A stretch of 64,000 bases of DNA from assembly GCA_018267315.1 (NCBI GenBank), contig JAFDYS010000020.1, forward strand, positions 18,864 to 82,863. The letters run 5' to 3'. Within the stretch, counting starts at the first letter, position 1. Every line of letters starts with the position of its first letter. The notes beneath the pieces were generated by a model. That model was not told where the DNA came from and searched no databases. It saw nothing but the letters and a program-made list of their open reading frames with translations. This document shows, piece by piece, positions 38,131-47,525 of this stretch. The translations under genes were made by a program, and so were the position numbers. The DNA is from Bacteroidota bacterium. Lineage in GTDB: Bacteria > Bacteroidota > Bacteroidia > Chitinophagales > UBA10324.

Positions 38131-39588
38131 TTACATGACCACAAGTTTCGCAATGGCGCTAAGCCGGCTGCCTTGCAAAGCGCGAATCCAATAAACGCCG
38201 GGCAACAGGTTTTCTTTTTGCAATTGCATTGATTCATTTGACTTCACTGTAAGCCGGCGGCAACTAACGCCGCGCGAGTCAGTAATGATCAGCTCAACAT
38301 TGCCTGATATTTCGCCCGACAGCGTTATTGTAGCGGATTCAGAAAATGGATTGGGTGTTACATTCAAATGCACGCCGGATGAAGCGCCTGCATTATGAAT
38401 ACCGGTGATTGAGGTGAAATAGATTTCATCAGTGGAGTCAGTTGTTCCGTCGGCAAACGTTACGGCTGCTTTATACCAACCATCAGCAAGCGCTGATAGA
38501 ATTCGCTGATTGCTTTCAGGAATTTCTTCTCCATTCAAAAACCACTTGTACTGGATACCATAATTGACAGCGAGATTATTTCCTGCCACTTTGAGATAAG
38601 CGGAAGAGGCGCCAATCAATTGTTCCACGTTAATGAGTGGAGAATAAGGCAACGTGGTGTCGATCTTATTCGTCAACAGGTTAAAGACCAATAAGGAATC
38701 CTTGTCCGTATTGCCATAATAATTTGGAATGAGCAGGGTGTGTTTTTCCGGGTCAAAAGTCCCGCGCTGCTCATTCAGACGATTCTGATGTTTAAAGACT
38801 CCCAGCGAATCCATCTCTCCGCTCACAGGATCGAAGCGGATAATCTCTCCCCGTGGATCATCCGGATGGGGAACGAAATAACGCCAGCCATAATATGCAT
38901 TGCTATTGGGATCGAAAGCAAGATCACCGGGAATTGACACGATGGGATATAATGACCAATCCGGATATAAGTTAGGAATGTGACTTGTGTCGCTGGTAAT
39001 TCCCAGACTATCTACAGTGATCCAATACATAAACGGTATTAGAGGATCACCGGCAACGAAAGAAAAATTGCCATTCAGATAGTTTAGAACTCTGTTACTG
39101 CCGCCATATAAATACTCAGCATCAATATTATCCGCAATGACCGTTACCGTGGCTGAAGCAAGATCAAATGCTTTAAGTTGGTTGTTCACCACAAACAACA
39201 TTCTGTTTCCAAACGGATCATAGTCCAGATAAGTGCATCCAACTTCAAAAGGATAAGCTGTATAAGTCCCGCTCAGGATATCCTCAATGAAGAGATGAAG
39301 TCCGGGAAGTGAATCTCCCCATCCGACAAAAAAGTATCGCTTGTTGAAAGGATCCACCGCGCTCAGCATGTTCTGCACTCCAAAGTCGCCATGAAAAGCG
39401 TAGACCGTGTCTAACGTGCACGTGTGATAGTCATAAGCAACAAAGGCACCTGTATTGTACAGCCAATTGCCTGAAGAATCATGCACCCCGGCTTCGGTAA
39501 TGCCATAGATCATGGCGTTTTGTGCGCGCATGATTCCGGGTGAAAGACAAGCAAGCAAACCCAGAAGTAAAGTTGATTTCAATTTCAT
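38131..39588 (-). CDS. T9SS type A sorting domain protein, propeller-like
   Basis: The protein has about 485 residues starting at the ATG at 39588 (MKLKSTLLLGLLACLSPGIMRAQ), which gives a clean signal peptide; the frame extends nine codons further upstream but that adds nothing typical. The body has recurring segments such as LDYDPFGNRMLFVVN and FDPVSGEMDSLGVF, suggesting a beta-propeller without recognised catalytic residues. An Ig-like unit (YKWFLNGEEIPESNQRIL) precedes the type A sorting domain (HLNVTPNPFSESATITLSGE ... WIRALQGSRLSAIAKLVVM). It is convergent with uvrA, with stops 6 bases apart, and lies 75 bases downstream of another T9SS gene. Ligand and role are unknown. Confidence 0.82.
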   Translation of the reverse strand: MKLKSTLLLGLLACLSPGIMRAQNAMIYGITEAGVHDSSGNWLYNTGAFVAYDYHTCTLDTVYAFHGDFGVQNMLSAVDPFNKRYFFVGWGDSLPGLHLFIEDILSGTYTAYPFEVGCTYLDYDPFGNRMLFVVNNQLKAFDLASATVTVIADNIDAEYLYGGSNRVLNYLNGNFSFVAGDPLIPFMYWITVDSLGITSDTSHIPNLYPDWSLYPIVSIPGDLAFDPNSNAYYGWRYFVPHPDDPRGEIIRFDPVSGEMDSLGVFKHQNRLNEQRGTFDPEKHTLLIPNYYGNTDKDSLLVFNLLTNKIDTTLPYSPLINVEQLIGASSAYLKVAGNNLAVNYGIQYKWFLNGEEIPESNQRILSALADGWYKAAVTFADGTTDSTDEIYFTSITGIHNAGASSGVHLNVTPNPFSESATITLSGEISGNVELIITDSRGVSCRRLTVKSNESMQLQKENLLPGVYWIRALQGSRLSAIAKLVVM

Positions 39589-39663
39589 GCAAGCGTTCTC
39601 AAACGAACGATTCATTCAATCAAAAATTGCATCGCCTGCCATTCTGAACACGGAAGGAATCCG

Positions 39664-41700
39664 TTATCTGCTCACGAGGAGCTTCAGGGATTCAACTCCC
39701 TCTTTCATTACCAGCATGGCGAAATAAATGCCGTCTGGCTCGCGGCTTAAGTCGATCACGATATTCCCGGAGTTGCCGGAGTATTCGGATCGCATGATCT
39801 GTCTTCCGCTTACGTCACAAATAATAACCTGCCGCGCGTTGCACTGAAGTTGAAACACGCCGGGAGAAATCGTGGACACAGAAATAGATGCGTCAAAAAA
39901 ATCATTCCTGATAATGATCACATCAGAGTAACGAAAGGTGCCGTCAAAGTCAACCTGCCGTAACCGGTAATAATTCATATTGCCAATCCCATCATGATCA
40001 TCAAAAGCGTAGTTGACTGTTTGGGTGCTGTTGCCCATTCCATTCACCGTGCCAATGCTTTCGAAGTTTTCGCCGTCAGCGCTTCTTTCTATTTCAAAGT
40101 AGCGATTGTTGAACTCTGATGCGGTGGACCAATGTAAATGATTGACTCCCCGGGATGCTTCTCCGGAAAATGAAATCAACTCAATCGGCAGCGTGACGGC
40201 CGTGCACTGATACTTCCCAAAAAAAGGATTGTCAACGGAAGAGGTGGCCGTAAGATTGGCCACACCGGAACCGGGATCAAAATCTACTGTGCTCGTACCA
40301 AACCACGGTGCGTTGAAAATGCCGGAGTAATAAACATAGCTGACTCCGTCAGTAGCCAGGGCCGCTTTATATCCCATCACGGAACAATAGCAGGTTCTCC
40401 CGAACACATTGCCCCAGATGTAGTTTCCGTTAAGGTCATACCGGGCGAAGATGTTGTAGTTGGGTGGTGGCAATCCGCCGGGCACGGATACATTAGCAGA
40501 ACCACTTCCCGGATCCAGATCAATCGTGGATACACTGCCGCTCATGTAGCTTCCTGACAAAAACATGGTGCCGCAAGGATCGAGCAAGACGTCAATGTTG
40601 GCAGTATTCAGCGGAAGCATTTTGGCCCACACATAATTTCCTGCCGCATCATACTTTCCAAAATAGGAACTGTTGCCGAGTGCTGCAGTATAATTTACCA
40701 TTCCGGGACCGGGATCGAAGTCAACCGTGTTGTTGAACGTTCCGGCGACATACACATCACCGCCGGCGTCCACATCAAGCCCGCTGCCGATATCGTAGCT
40801 GGTGCTTCCCATGGAATTCGCCCACAAATAGTTGCCGCTGCCATCGTACTTCGCAAAAAAGATATCGTTGTACCCTGCTGAAGTCAGGTTCACTGTTCCC
40901 ACTCCGGGATCAAAATCTGCAGTGCTATAGTAACTGCCCGTGATGAAAATATTGCCGGAACCATCCAGCTCCAGGTCACGTGAATCATCGGTGTTGGTGC
41001 CACCCATTGATTTTGCCCAAAGAAGCGCGCCGCCGTAGTTGTATTTGGCAATAAAAATATCCGACGATCCGGCCGATGCGAGATTGGCTGTTCCGGCATC
41101 AGGATCAAAATCCACCGTGCCGTTGTAATAACCGGTAATGAACATGTTGCCGCTTTCATCCGTCACGATTTCATTGGAAACATCCGTCCCGGTGGATCCG
41201 ATGCTTTTTGCCCAGATGTAATTTCCATCCGCATCATATTTGGCAATGTAAATGTCACTGCTTCCGGATACGGAACTCAGATAGGCCGTACCGCCATTGG
41301 GGTCGAAGTCAACATTGGTTCCGGAATAGAAACCGGTGATGAGCAGATTTCCGCTGGCATCCTTGGTCATGCTGTTAGCTCCGTAAGATGCGTTGATGGG
41401 AATATTCTTCACCCAGAGATAATTTCCATTCGCATCATACTTGGCGATGTACACATTGCATCCATAGGGTGATGGTGTAACATTGGCCGTACCTGATCCC
41501 GGATCAAAATCAACGGTACCGAAAAACACGCCGTAGATGTACACATTGCCCGCTGCATCTACCACAGTGCTGCGCTGAATGCTTTCCACATTTCCCGAAA
41601 GCGCTTTCGCCCATTGATAAACGGGAACCTGAGCAAAAAGCATTTCACCCTTCCAAAACATCAGCAGGGCAAACACACTGAGGACTTTCGAATGTTTCAC
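39664..41700 (-). CDS. SBBP-repeat T9SS type A protein
   Basis: This 678-residue secreted protein has a signal peptide ending MLFAQ. About seven units with the pattern DIYIAKYDA.GNYIWAKS.G....D and GTVDFDPG.GTANL..AG (residues about 25-480) are seven-bladed-propeller (SBBP) repeats; the DFDPG element recurs in every unit. A linker of the LISFSGEASRG, LHWSTASEFNNRYFEIERS type (about 505-600) and a type A sorting domain (to LKLLVSR) end the protein. The linker is homologous to that of the protein at 4296-5543. A surface-located binding protein is likely; the ligand is not evident. Confidence 0.86.
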   Translation of the reverse strand: MKHSKVLSVFALLMFWKGEMLFAQVPVYQWAKALSGNVESIQRSTVVDAAGNVYIYGVFFGTVDFDPGSGTANVTPSPYGCNVYIAKYDANGNYLWVKNIPINASYGANSMTKDASGNLLITGFYSGTNVDFDPNGGTAYLSSVSGSSDIYIAKYDADGNYIWAKSIGSTGTDVSNEIVTDESGNMFITGYYNGTVDFDPDAGTANLASAGSSDIFIAKYNYGGALLWAKSMGGTNTDDSRDLELDGSGNIFITGSYYSTADFDPGVGTVNLTSAGYNDIFFAKYDGSGNYLWANSMGSTSYDIGSGLDVDAGGDVYVAGTFNNTVDFDPGPGMVNYTAALGNSSYFGKYDAAGNYVWAKMLPLNTANIDVLLDPCGTMFLSGSYMSGSVSTIDLDPGSGSANVSVPGGLPPPNYNIFARYDLNGNYIWGNVFGRTCYCSVMGYKAALATDGVSYVYYSGIFNAPWFGTSTVDFDPGSGVANLTATSSVDNPFFGKYQCTAVTLPIELISFSGEASRGVNHLHWSTASEFNNRYFEIERSADGENFESIGTVNGMGNSTQTVNYAFDDHDGIGNMNYYRLRQVDFDGTFRYSDVIIIRNDFFDASISVSTISPGVFQLQCNARQVIICDVSGRQIMRSEYSGNSGNIVIDLSREPDGIYFAMLVMKEGVESLKLLVSR

Positions 41701-41954
41701 AAAGCAAAATGAAAACAGGACTCATTCTAAAACAATGACGTTTGTCTGCATGCCGCATGTTGTTTCTCAAGCAGGAAAAAGCAATTGCTGAACAGGAATC
41801 AGGATGGAGCGGATGGTGAGAATAAATTTTCTCAATGAATTGATTTGCACAGCTACTGCTATTGCTTTTCATGCGATTCTAATGTCGTTTCGTCAAATCG
41901 CCCGAAATTCTTACATACGACTCAACAAAAATTCAGCTTTCATAAGTCATTCAA

Positions 41955-41962
41955 TACTTTTG
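41955..41962 (+). promoter_or_regulatory. Candidate -7 element for the PLD-type nuclease gene
   Basis: TACTTTTG matches TAnnTTTG exactly and lies 19 bases before the ATG at 41982. No clear TTTG-type -33 is at the expected distance, so confidence is limited. Confidence 0.35.
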
Positions 41963-41981
41963 GCGGCTCAATAAAAAATTC

Positions 41982-44165
41982 ATGACACGACTCCTACTTG
42001 CCCTTTCACTTCTCATTTCATTTGCGCAAGCTCATTCACAGGTTATCACCATTGCGGAAGCGCGCACCAAACCGAATGGCAGCACCGTTACCGTCCGGGG
42101 AATTGTAACGAACGAAGATGAACTCGGCACCATCCGTTACCTGCAGGATGGCACCGGCGGGCTAGCTGCCTATTCCAGCTCCATGAGCAATGTGCAGCGT
42201 GGTGATTCGGTGGAAGTGACCGGAGTGGTTGCGCCGTACAACAACCTTTTCGAGATCACTCCCGTGAACAGTTTTTCAGTCATTACTTCTGGAAATCCGG
42301 TTCCGGCACCGAAGCTGCTCACGATGGCGCAGGGTTATGTGGAAGCTTACGAAGGGCAACTGGTGCGGTTCAACAACAGCACTTTCATTTCAACCGGTAA
42401 CTTCCAAACAGCGAGCGCCAACTACGATGCCACGGATGGTTCGCTGGTTTCTGCAGAAGTCCGCATCAATTCCACTTCCAACATTGCCGGTACACCAATT
42501 CCCGGCGGCGCCATTGACATCATCGGCATCATGAGCCAGTTCCAGAGCACGTATCAGTTGTTGCCCCGCGACCTCAGTGATCTGGTGGCGCAGGGCAATC
42601 CGCCGGTATTCACTTCCACATTATTTCAGCACAACATCACCACCTCTTCATTCGAAGTTTCTTTTAACACACAAAATCCAGGCAACACGATTCTGTATTA
42701 CGGCACCACCACTGCGCTGGGAAGCATGGTGAGCAATGCCACACTCACCAACGTGCACAATCTCGGCATCTCCAGTCTCTCGCCCACCACACTATACTAT
42801 GTAAAAGCAGCCACCGTGAGCAGCAGCGGCGATACATCCTTCTCTTCCATTACTCCCATGTTCACGCAATCGCTTTCATCCGGCACCATCACCTGCTATT
42901 TCACACGCGACGTGGACAACAGCGTGGCGCAGGGTGTGAACGCCAAAACACTTCCACAATTGATGGATGACTCACTCATTGCTTACCTCAACCGCGCCAA
43001 GTACACACTCGATATTGCGATCTATAACATGGACAACAGCAACGGCATTGTGGACGCTATCAATGCGGCTTATAACCGTGGCGTGGTAGTGCGGGTGATC
43101 GGCGACGGAGATAATATGGACGGATCTGCATGGGGATTACTTCAGGTAGGAAGCAATAACAAAAAATTAAGCCCCACCACGGAGCAGTACGGTATCATGC
43201 ACAACAAATTCGTGATTATTGACGCGAACTCCACAGAACCTGAAGAGGCGATCGTTTGGACCGGCTCGATGAACTTCACCAGCCAGCAGGTTAATACCGA
43301 TGCAAACAACGTAATCATTTTTCATGACCAGAGTTTGGCGAAAGCATACCAGATGGAGTTTGATGAAATGTGGGGCGGACTTTTCGGGCCGGACAAATCA
43401 AACAACACTCCCAAGGAATTCAACATCGGCGGCAACCGGGTGGAACTGTACTTCAGTCCGAGTGATGACACGGAATCAGAAATCAAGAACACGGCTGAAA
43501 CCGCTGATCACGATCTCGAGTTTTGTGTTTACTCTTTTACACGCATCAACATCACCTATTCCATTGACGACCGCACGCAGGCCGGTGTGTGGGGCGCCGG
43601 TATTATAGATGACACCGCAAACCTCAGCTATGGATACGACATTCTCACATCCGACATGCCCGGTCGCGTATTCGTTGCCAACCACAGTTACCTCGTTCAT
43701 AATAAGTACATGTTGGTAGACGCCAATGCGCCCGGTTTGGATCCCCTTGTGCTCACCGGCTCACACAACTGGACCAACTCGGCACAAACACGCAATGATG
43801 AAAACACGGTGGTCGTGCACAACGCTTCCATCGCCAATCAATATTATCAGGAATGGGTGAAGCGTTACAAGGATGAGGGCGGAACCACATTGCCATCGTA
43901 TATCGTAGCTGTGAGTGATCCGGTGAATCATGCAATGTCGCTGAATGTTTATCCCAATCCGGTGAATGATGTGATGTACTTCTCGCTGGAAGATAATTCA
44001 CCTGCTTCCATTCAAATCATAGACATGAGTGGACGCATCATCAGTGAAGCTGTAGTGAACAGCCAGTCATACCTTGATGCCTCTGCGCTGAGCAACGGGC
44101 TATATCTTATGAAGGTGACGCAGGGAAACCAGAGCGGATTGGTGAAGTTTGTGGTGAGCAGATAA
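41982..44165 (+). CDS. Secreted phospholipase D-like nuclease/phosphodiesterase with T9SS type A tail
   Basis: This is a 727-residue protein with a signal peptide ending AHSQ. An OB-fold-like N-terminal part (about 22-205; ITIAEARTKPNGSTVTVRGI) resembles domains found beside extracellular nucleases. An Fn3-like unit (about 208-300) is followed by two PLD halves with HKD motifs: MHNKFVIID (about residue 405) and VHNKYMLVD (about 571), the latter followed by LTGSHNWTNSA. The type A sorting domain ends the protein (LNVYPNPVNDVMYFSLEDN ... SGLVKFVVSR). PLD enzymes use a phosphohistidine intermediate to cut phosphodiesters; with the OB-like domain, secreted DNA degradation is the best guess. A strong terminator follows. 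Confidence 0.9.
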   Translation: MTRLLLALSLLISFAQAHSQVITIAEARTKPNGSTVTVRGIVTNEDELGTIRYLQDGTGGLAAYSSSMSNVQRGDSVEVTGVVAPYNNLFEITPVNSFSVITSGNPVPAPKLLTMAQGYVEAYEGQLVRFNNSTFISTGNFQTASANYDATDGSLVSAEVRINSTSNIAGTPIPGGAIDIIGIMSQFQSTYQLLPRDLSDLVAQGNPPVFTSTLFQHNITTSSFEVSFNTQNPGNTILYYGTTTALGSMVSNATLTNVHNLGISSLSPTTLYYVKAATVSSSGDTSFSSITPMFTQSLSSGTITCYFTRDVDNSVAQGVNAKTLPQLMDDSLIAYLNRAKYTLDIAIYNMDNSNGIVDAINAAYNRGVVVRVIGDGDNMDGSAWGLLQVGSNNKKLSPTTEQYGIMHNKFVIIDANSTEPEEAIVWTGSMNFTSQQVNTDANNVIIFHDQSLAKAYQMEFDEMWGGLFGPDKSNNTPKEFNIGGNRVELYFSPSDDTESEIKNTAETADHDLEFCVYSFTRINITYSIDDRTQAGVWGAGIIDDTANLSYGYDILTSDMPGRVFVANHSYLVHNKYMLVDANAPGLDPLVLTGSHNWTNSAQTRNDENTVVVHNASIANQYYQEWVKRYKDEGGTTLPSYIVAVSDPVNHAMSLNVYPNPVNDVMYFSLEDNSPASIQIIDMSGRIISEAVVNSQSYLDASALSNGLYLMKVTQGNQSGLVKFVVSR

Positions 44166-44188
44166 GAAGCGGATAAAAGCAGACACTC

Positions 44189-44221
44189 AAAGCGGTCAGC
44201 AAATTTGCTGACCGCTTTTTT
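44189..44221 (+). terminator. Rho-independent terminator after the PLD-type nuclease
   Basis: The arms AGCGGTCAGCAAA and TTTGCTGACCGCT form a perfect 13-base palindrome immediately followed by a T run. It lies 24 bases after the nuclease stop codon. Confidence 0.85.
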
Positions 44222-44299
44222 CATTTTCGCATCCGCCGGAACGAAGGCACATTCGTTTTATACTTATTTCTCTTATGTTGCATCTTGATCAATCGAAGT

Positions 44300-47200
44300 A
44301 TGAAACGGTGGTGGTTAATTCCGGTCATTTTAGTTTCCTTTTTTCACTCAGTGAGAGGGCAGGAAAAATCCATTGCATTCAAACACCTCACCTCTGAAGA
44401 CGGGCTTTCGGATAACCAGGTCACGTGCATGCTCCGCGACAGGCAGGGATTCCTGTGGATCGGAACAAAAGACGGACTGAACCGCTATGACGGGCGCGAC
44501 TTTTATATGTTCCGCCACCGTGCCGGTGACAGCACTTCACTTTGCAGCAACAACATCACTTGCCTGGCTTATGATAATGACTCCATCCTTTGGATCGGAA
44601 CGTCGGTTTCGGGTTTCTGTTCCTATGATTTCAGAACGCAAAAATTCAAAACCTACCATAAGGATAACACCCCTCTTGGTTCTAACAGCATTAACGTCAT
44701 CCGTTTCGATTCCGTGAGGAATTGCCTCTGGCTTGGTTTAAACAACGGGGGGCTGCAACTCTTCCATCTCAAAACAAAAAGCATGGCAACTCCGGATACA
44801 AAAAGTTCTTTAGACATTGAAATGCTTGGAGCAGTAAGAAGCACCTATGATATTGTTTTCAAGAACTCAACTCCCTTTATTGCCTCCCTGACGGAATCAT
44901 TGAAAAAGCTGGCAAACCTTTCATTCAAAAAGAGAACGCCGGGATCTCCGCTCGAACCTGCCTTAACCATCAATGCGGCGCTGGCAGCAAGTGACGGAAA
45001 TATTTGGTGCGGTGCCTGGGATAATGCGCTGCATCAATTCAATGATGATGCAAAATTGGTTCAGAGTTACATATTCGATGGGTCACAAAAACTAAATTAC
45101 TCAGCGGACGAAATCATCAGTCTTGCAGAAGATGCGGATCATATCCTGTGGTGTGGAACAAAAAATTCCGGACTTCATTTCTTCGACTTAAAAAGCAAAA
45201 CCTTTCTCACCCGGGTGCATCTTTCTGAAGCAGTAGCTTCGAGGGTGTACTGTATTTACAGGGATCATTTTAACCGCATGTGGGTCGGAACAGGGCAGGG
45301 TTTATATATTCATGATCCGCTCCAAAACCAGTTTGAGGTGACGCTGCTTCCTTCTGCCGAAGAAAAAATCAGCTGTAAGGTATTTGACGGTGTGAAGACT
45401 GCCAGCGGAGCAGAATACATTGCTGCCGCATGTGGATTGTATTATCGATACAAAGGAGAAAAGCAATACCATTTTAAAACCTTTGACTACCGGGGTGAAA
45501 GAATTCAGTTGACCAGCATTCATCGAAGCCGGGATGGAAATATCTACATCGGAACCAATAAAACAATTTTCATTCTTGATACGGCATCCATCGAATTGAA
45601 GGTGATTCGTTCAAATGAAAAATTGAAAAATGTCAACTTCTATTCACTTTACTCTTCGCGTTTCAACTGCATCACGGACGTATGGGTTGGTGAAAGGAAT
45701 TTGATCTGCGGATTGCCGTATGGTCATACGGCGATGATAGCTGACCCGGAGAGGAAAAATTTGTTTTGGCTCAGTCAGGGACGAGGCGACACTGTCATCA
45801 TCGAAAATCTCTTCCGGAAAATGTTTGTGGATTCAAGCAACCGCATGTGGATTTGCGGAGCGTCGCAGGGAATCACGCAGTTCATACTGCCGCCTGAATT
45901 CCATCCTGATTCATTTCCTGTTTCCGATACGGCCTTCCATAAAATTTTCCTGTATGAACGTGAGTGGAAAAACAAAAGAGGGACTGCTGCAAACACAGTC
46001 AATGACGTCTATGATATTGCAGAGAACAACGATGGCAGTTTTTGGCTTACCTCAGAGGTTTCAGGACTGATCCGGTTTTATCCGGAAAATGATACCATGC
46101 CATTCTCCTTTGTACAAGGCAGCTTCCAGTCATTGCAGGGACTGGCAAAACAGGATGAAGAAAATCTTTGGATCATTACTTCCAAAGGACTATTGAACTA
46201 CATTATTCCGAAGGGAGTCTATAAACTATTCGATTCAAAACAAGGCGTGCCGCAGGGTTTCAGCGGGTATTTTTTTAATGACAATGATTCCATCCTCACT
46301 GCCGGTTTTGAAGGTGGTTTTATTTCATTTAACCCCCGGCAAATAAAAAGAGACGAGGAGAAACCGCAGGTACAAGTGACCCGGCTGTGGGTGATGGATG
46401 TTGCCAGTGATTCGCTCCTTTTGAACAAGCTGGTGCTGCGATACGACCACAACTTTCTGAAATTTTATCTGTCATCGAATTGCTTTACCAACAACGACCA
46501 GGTCACATACACTTATCAGCTGACCGGCATTGATGACGGGTGGAGAAACAACGAGACCAATCCGTTTATCACGTACACCAACTTACCACCCGGAAAATAT
46601 CAGCTAAGATTCAAAGCCATGAACAGCGATGGAGTGGAAAGTGAGGTGCATTCCATTCCAATTGTGATAGTCCCTCCCTTTTATGAAACCATTTATTTCT
46701 ACGTGTTGATTGCTGCAACCATCATGGCCGGTGCGTATGCTTTCTACCGTTACCGCATCCGGCAGATTCTGAAAATTCAGGAAGTGAGAAACAAAATTGC
46801 ACGCGATCTTCATGATGATATCGGTTCCACCATCGGAAGTATCAATCTCTACAGTCAGGTGGCAAACCTGAAACTGAATGAGAAAACCAGCGAGGAAGTA
46901 AAAAGCATCCTTGACAAGATTGAAACATCATCACGTGAGATCATTGACAAAACCGGCGATGTGGTTTGGGCGGCTAATCCCGCCAATGATTCACTTAAAA
47001 ACCTGTTGCTGAGAATTGAAAGTTATTCGGCATCCGTATTGGGTGCCGCAGGCATTCAATTCAAAATCATTTGCGACGAAAAACTTTCAGAATCATTCCT
47101 CGAAATGGATGAGCGGAAGAATCTTTTTCTCATCTGCAAAGAAGCCATTCATAATATCATCAAGTACGCGCAAGCCACGGAAGTATTGATCTCTTTCACC

Positions 47201-47380
47201 AAAACCGGCGGGCACCTGAAACTCCTCATCACGGACAACGGCATCGGCTTCCAGCATAGGGAGAATGCCTATAACGGGAATGGGCTAAAAAATATGAAGG
47301 CGCGCGTGGAAGGCCTGAAGGGAACCCTCAATATACACAGCGAGCAAAACAACGGTACCTCCATTGAAATCGTTGTCTGA
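44300..47380 (+). CDS. Hybrid-sensor-like histidine kinase with periplasmic two-component propellers
   Basis: The protein has 1026 residues from the ATG at 44300; a TTG at 44285 is possible but less likely. A signal segment (MKRWWLIPVILVSFFHSVRG) leads into periplasmic Reg_prop propeller blades (DGLSDNQVTCMLRDRQGFLWIG and several similar) and a Y_Y_Y domain (about 700-770; YTYQLTGIDDGWRNNETNPF). One transmembrane helix (about 797-815) follows, then a HisKA_3 domain with His838 in KIARDLHDDIGSTIG and a HATPase with NGNGLKNMKARVEGL. There is no receiver domain. It senses a periplasmic ligand and probably phosphorylates a LuxR-type regulator; the one at 51155 is the natural candidate, separated by a T9SS gene. 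Confidence 0.92.
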   Translation: MKRWWLIPVILVSFFHSVRGQEKSIAFKHLTSEDGLSDNQVTCMLRDRQGFLWIGTKDGLNRYDGRDFYMFRHRAGDSTSLCSNNITCLAYDNDSILWIGTSVSGFCSYDFRTQKFKTYHKDNTPLGSNSINVIRFDSVRNCLWLGLNNGGLQLFHLKTKSMATPDTKSSLDIEMLGAVRSTYDIVFKNSTPFIASLTESLKKLANLSFKKRTPGSPLEPALTINAALAASDGNIWCGAWDNALHQFNDDAKLVQSYIFDGSQKLNYSADEIISLAEDADHILWCGTKNSGLHFFDLKSKTFLTRVHLSEAVASRVYCIYRDHFNRMWVGTGQGLYIHDPLQNQFEVTLLPSAEEKISCKVFDGVKTASGAEYIAAACGLYYRYKGEKQYHFKTFDYRGERIQLTSIHRSRDGNIYIGTNKTIFILDTASIELKVIRSNEKLKNVNFYSLYSSRFNCITDVWVGERNLICGLPYGHTAMIADPERKNLFWLSQGRGDTVIIENLFRKMFVDSSNRMWICGASQGITQFILPPEFHPDSFPVSDTAFHKIFLYEREWKNKRGTAANTVNDVYDIAENNDGSFWLTSEVSGLIRFYPENDTMPFSFVQGSFQSLQGLAKQDEENLWIITSKGLLNYIIPKGVYKLFDSKQGVPQGFSGYFFNDNDSILTAGFEGGFISFNPRQIKRDEEKPQVQVTRLWVMDVASDSLLLNKLVLRYDHNFLKFYLSSNCFTNNDQVTYTYQLTGIDDGWRNNETNPFITYTNLPPGKYQLRFKAMNSDGVESEVHSIPIVIVPPFYETIYFYVLIAATIMAGAYAFYRYRIRQILKIQEVRNKIARDLHDDIGSTIGSINLYSQVANLKLNEKTSEEVKSILDKIETSSREIIDKTGDVVWAANPANDSLKNLLLRIESYSASVLGAAGIQFKIICDEKLSESFLEMDERKNLFLICKEAIHNIIKYAQATEVLISFTKTGGHLKLLITDNGIGFQHRENAYNGNGLKNMKARVEGLKGTLNIHSEQNNGTSIEIVV

Positions 47381-47525
47381 CGCTGCCTTTCCCTTTCCTA
47401 TTTGGTAGGTGGTATGCACCACCTTCCCGGGGCCGTTAACCATAATTGGTTATTGCCCGGCGAACTTTTTCGTTCAATGTTTACCGGCACATTCTTCACT
47501 TATCAATCAGACAAAAAATTAGCAC

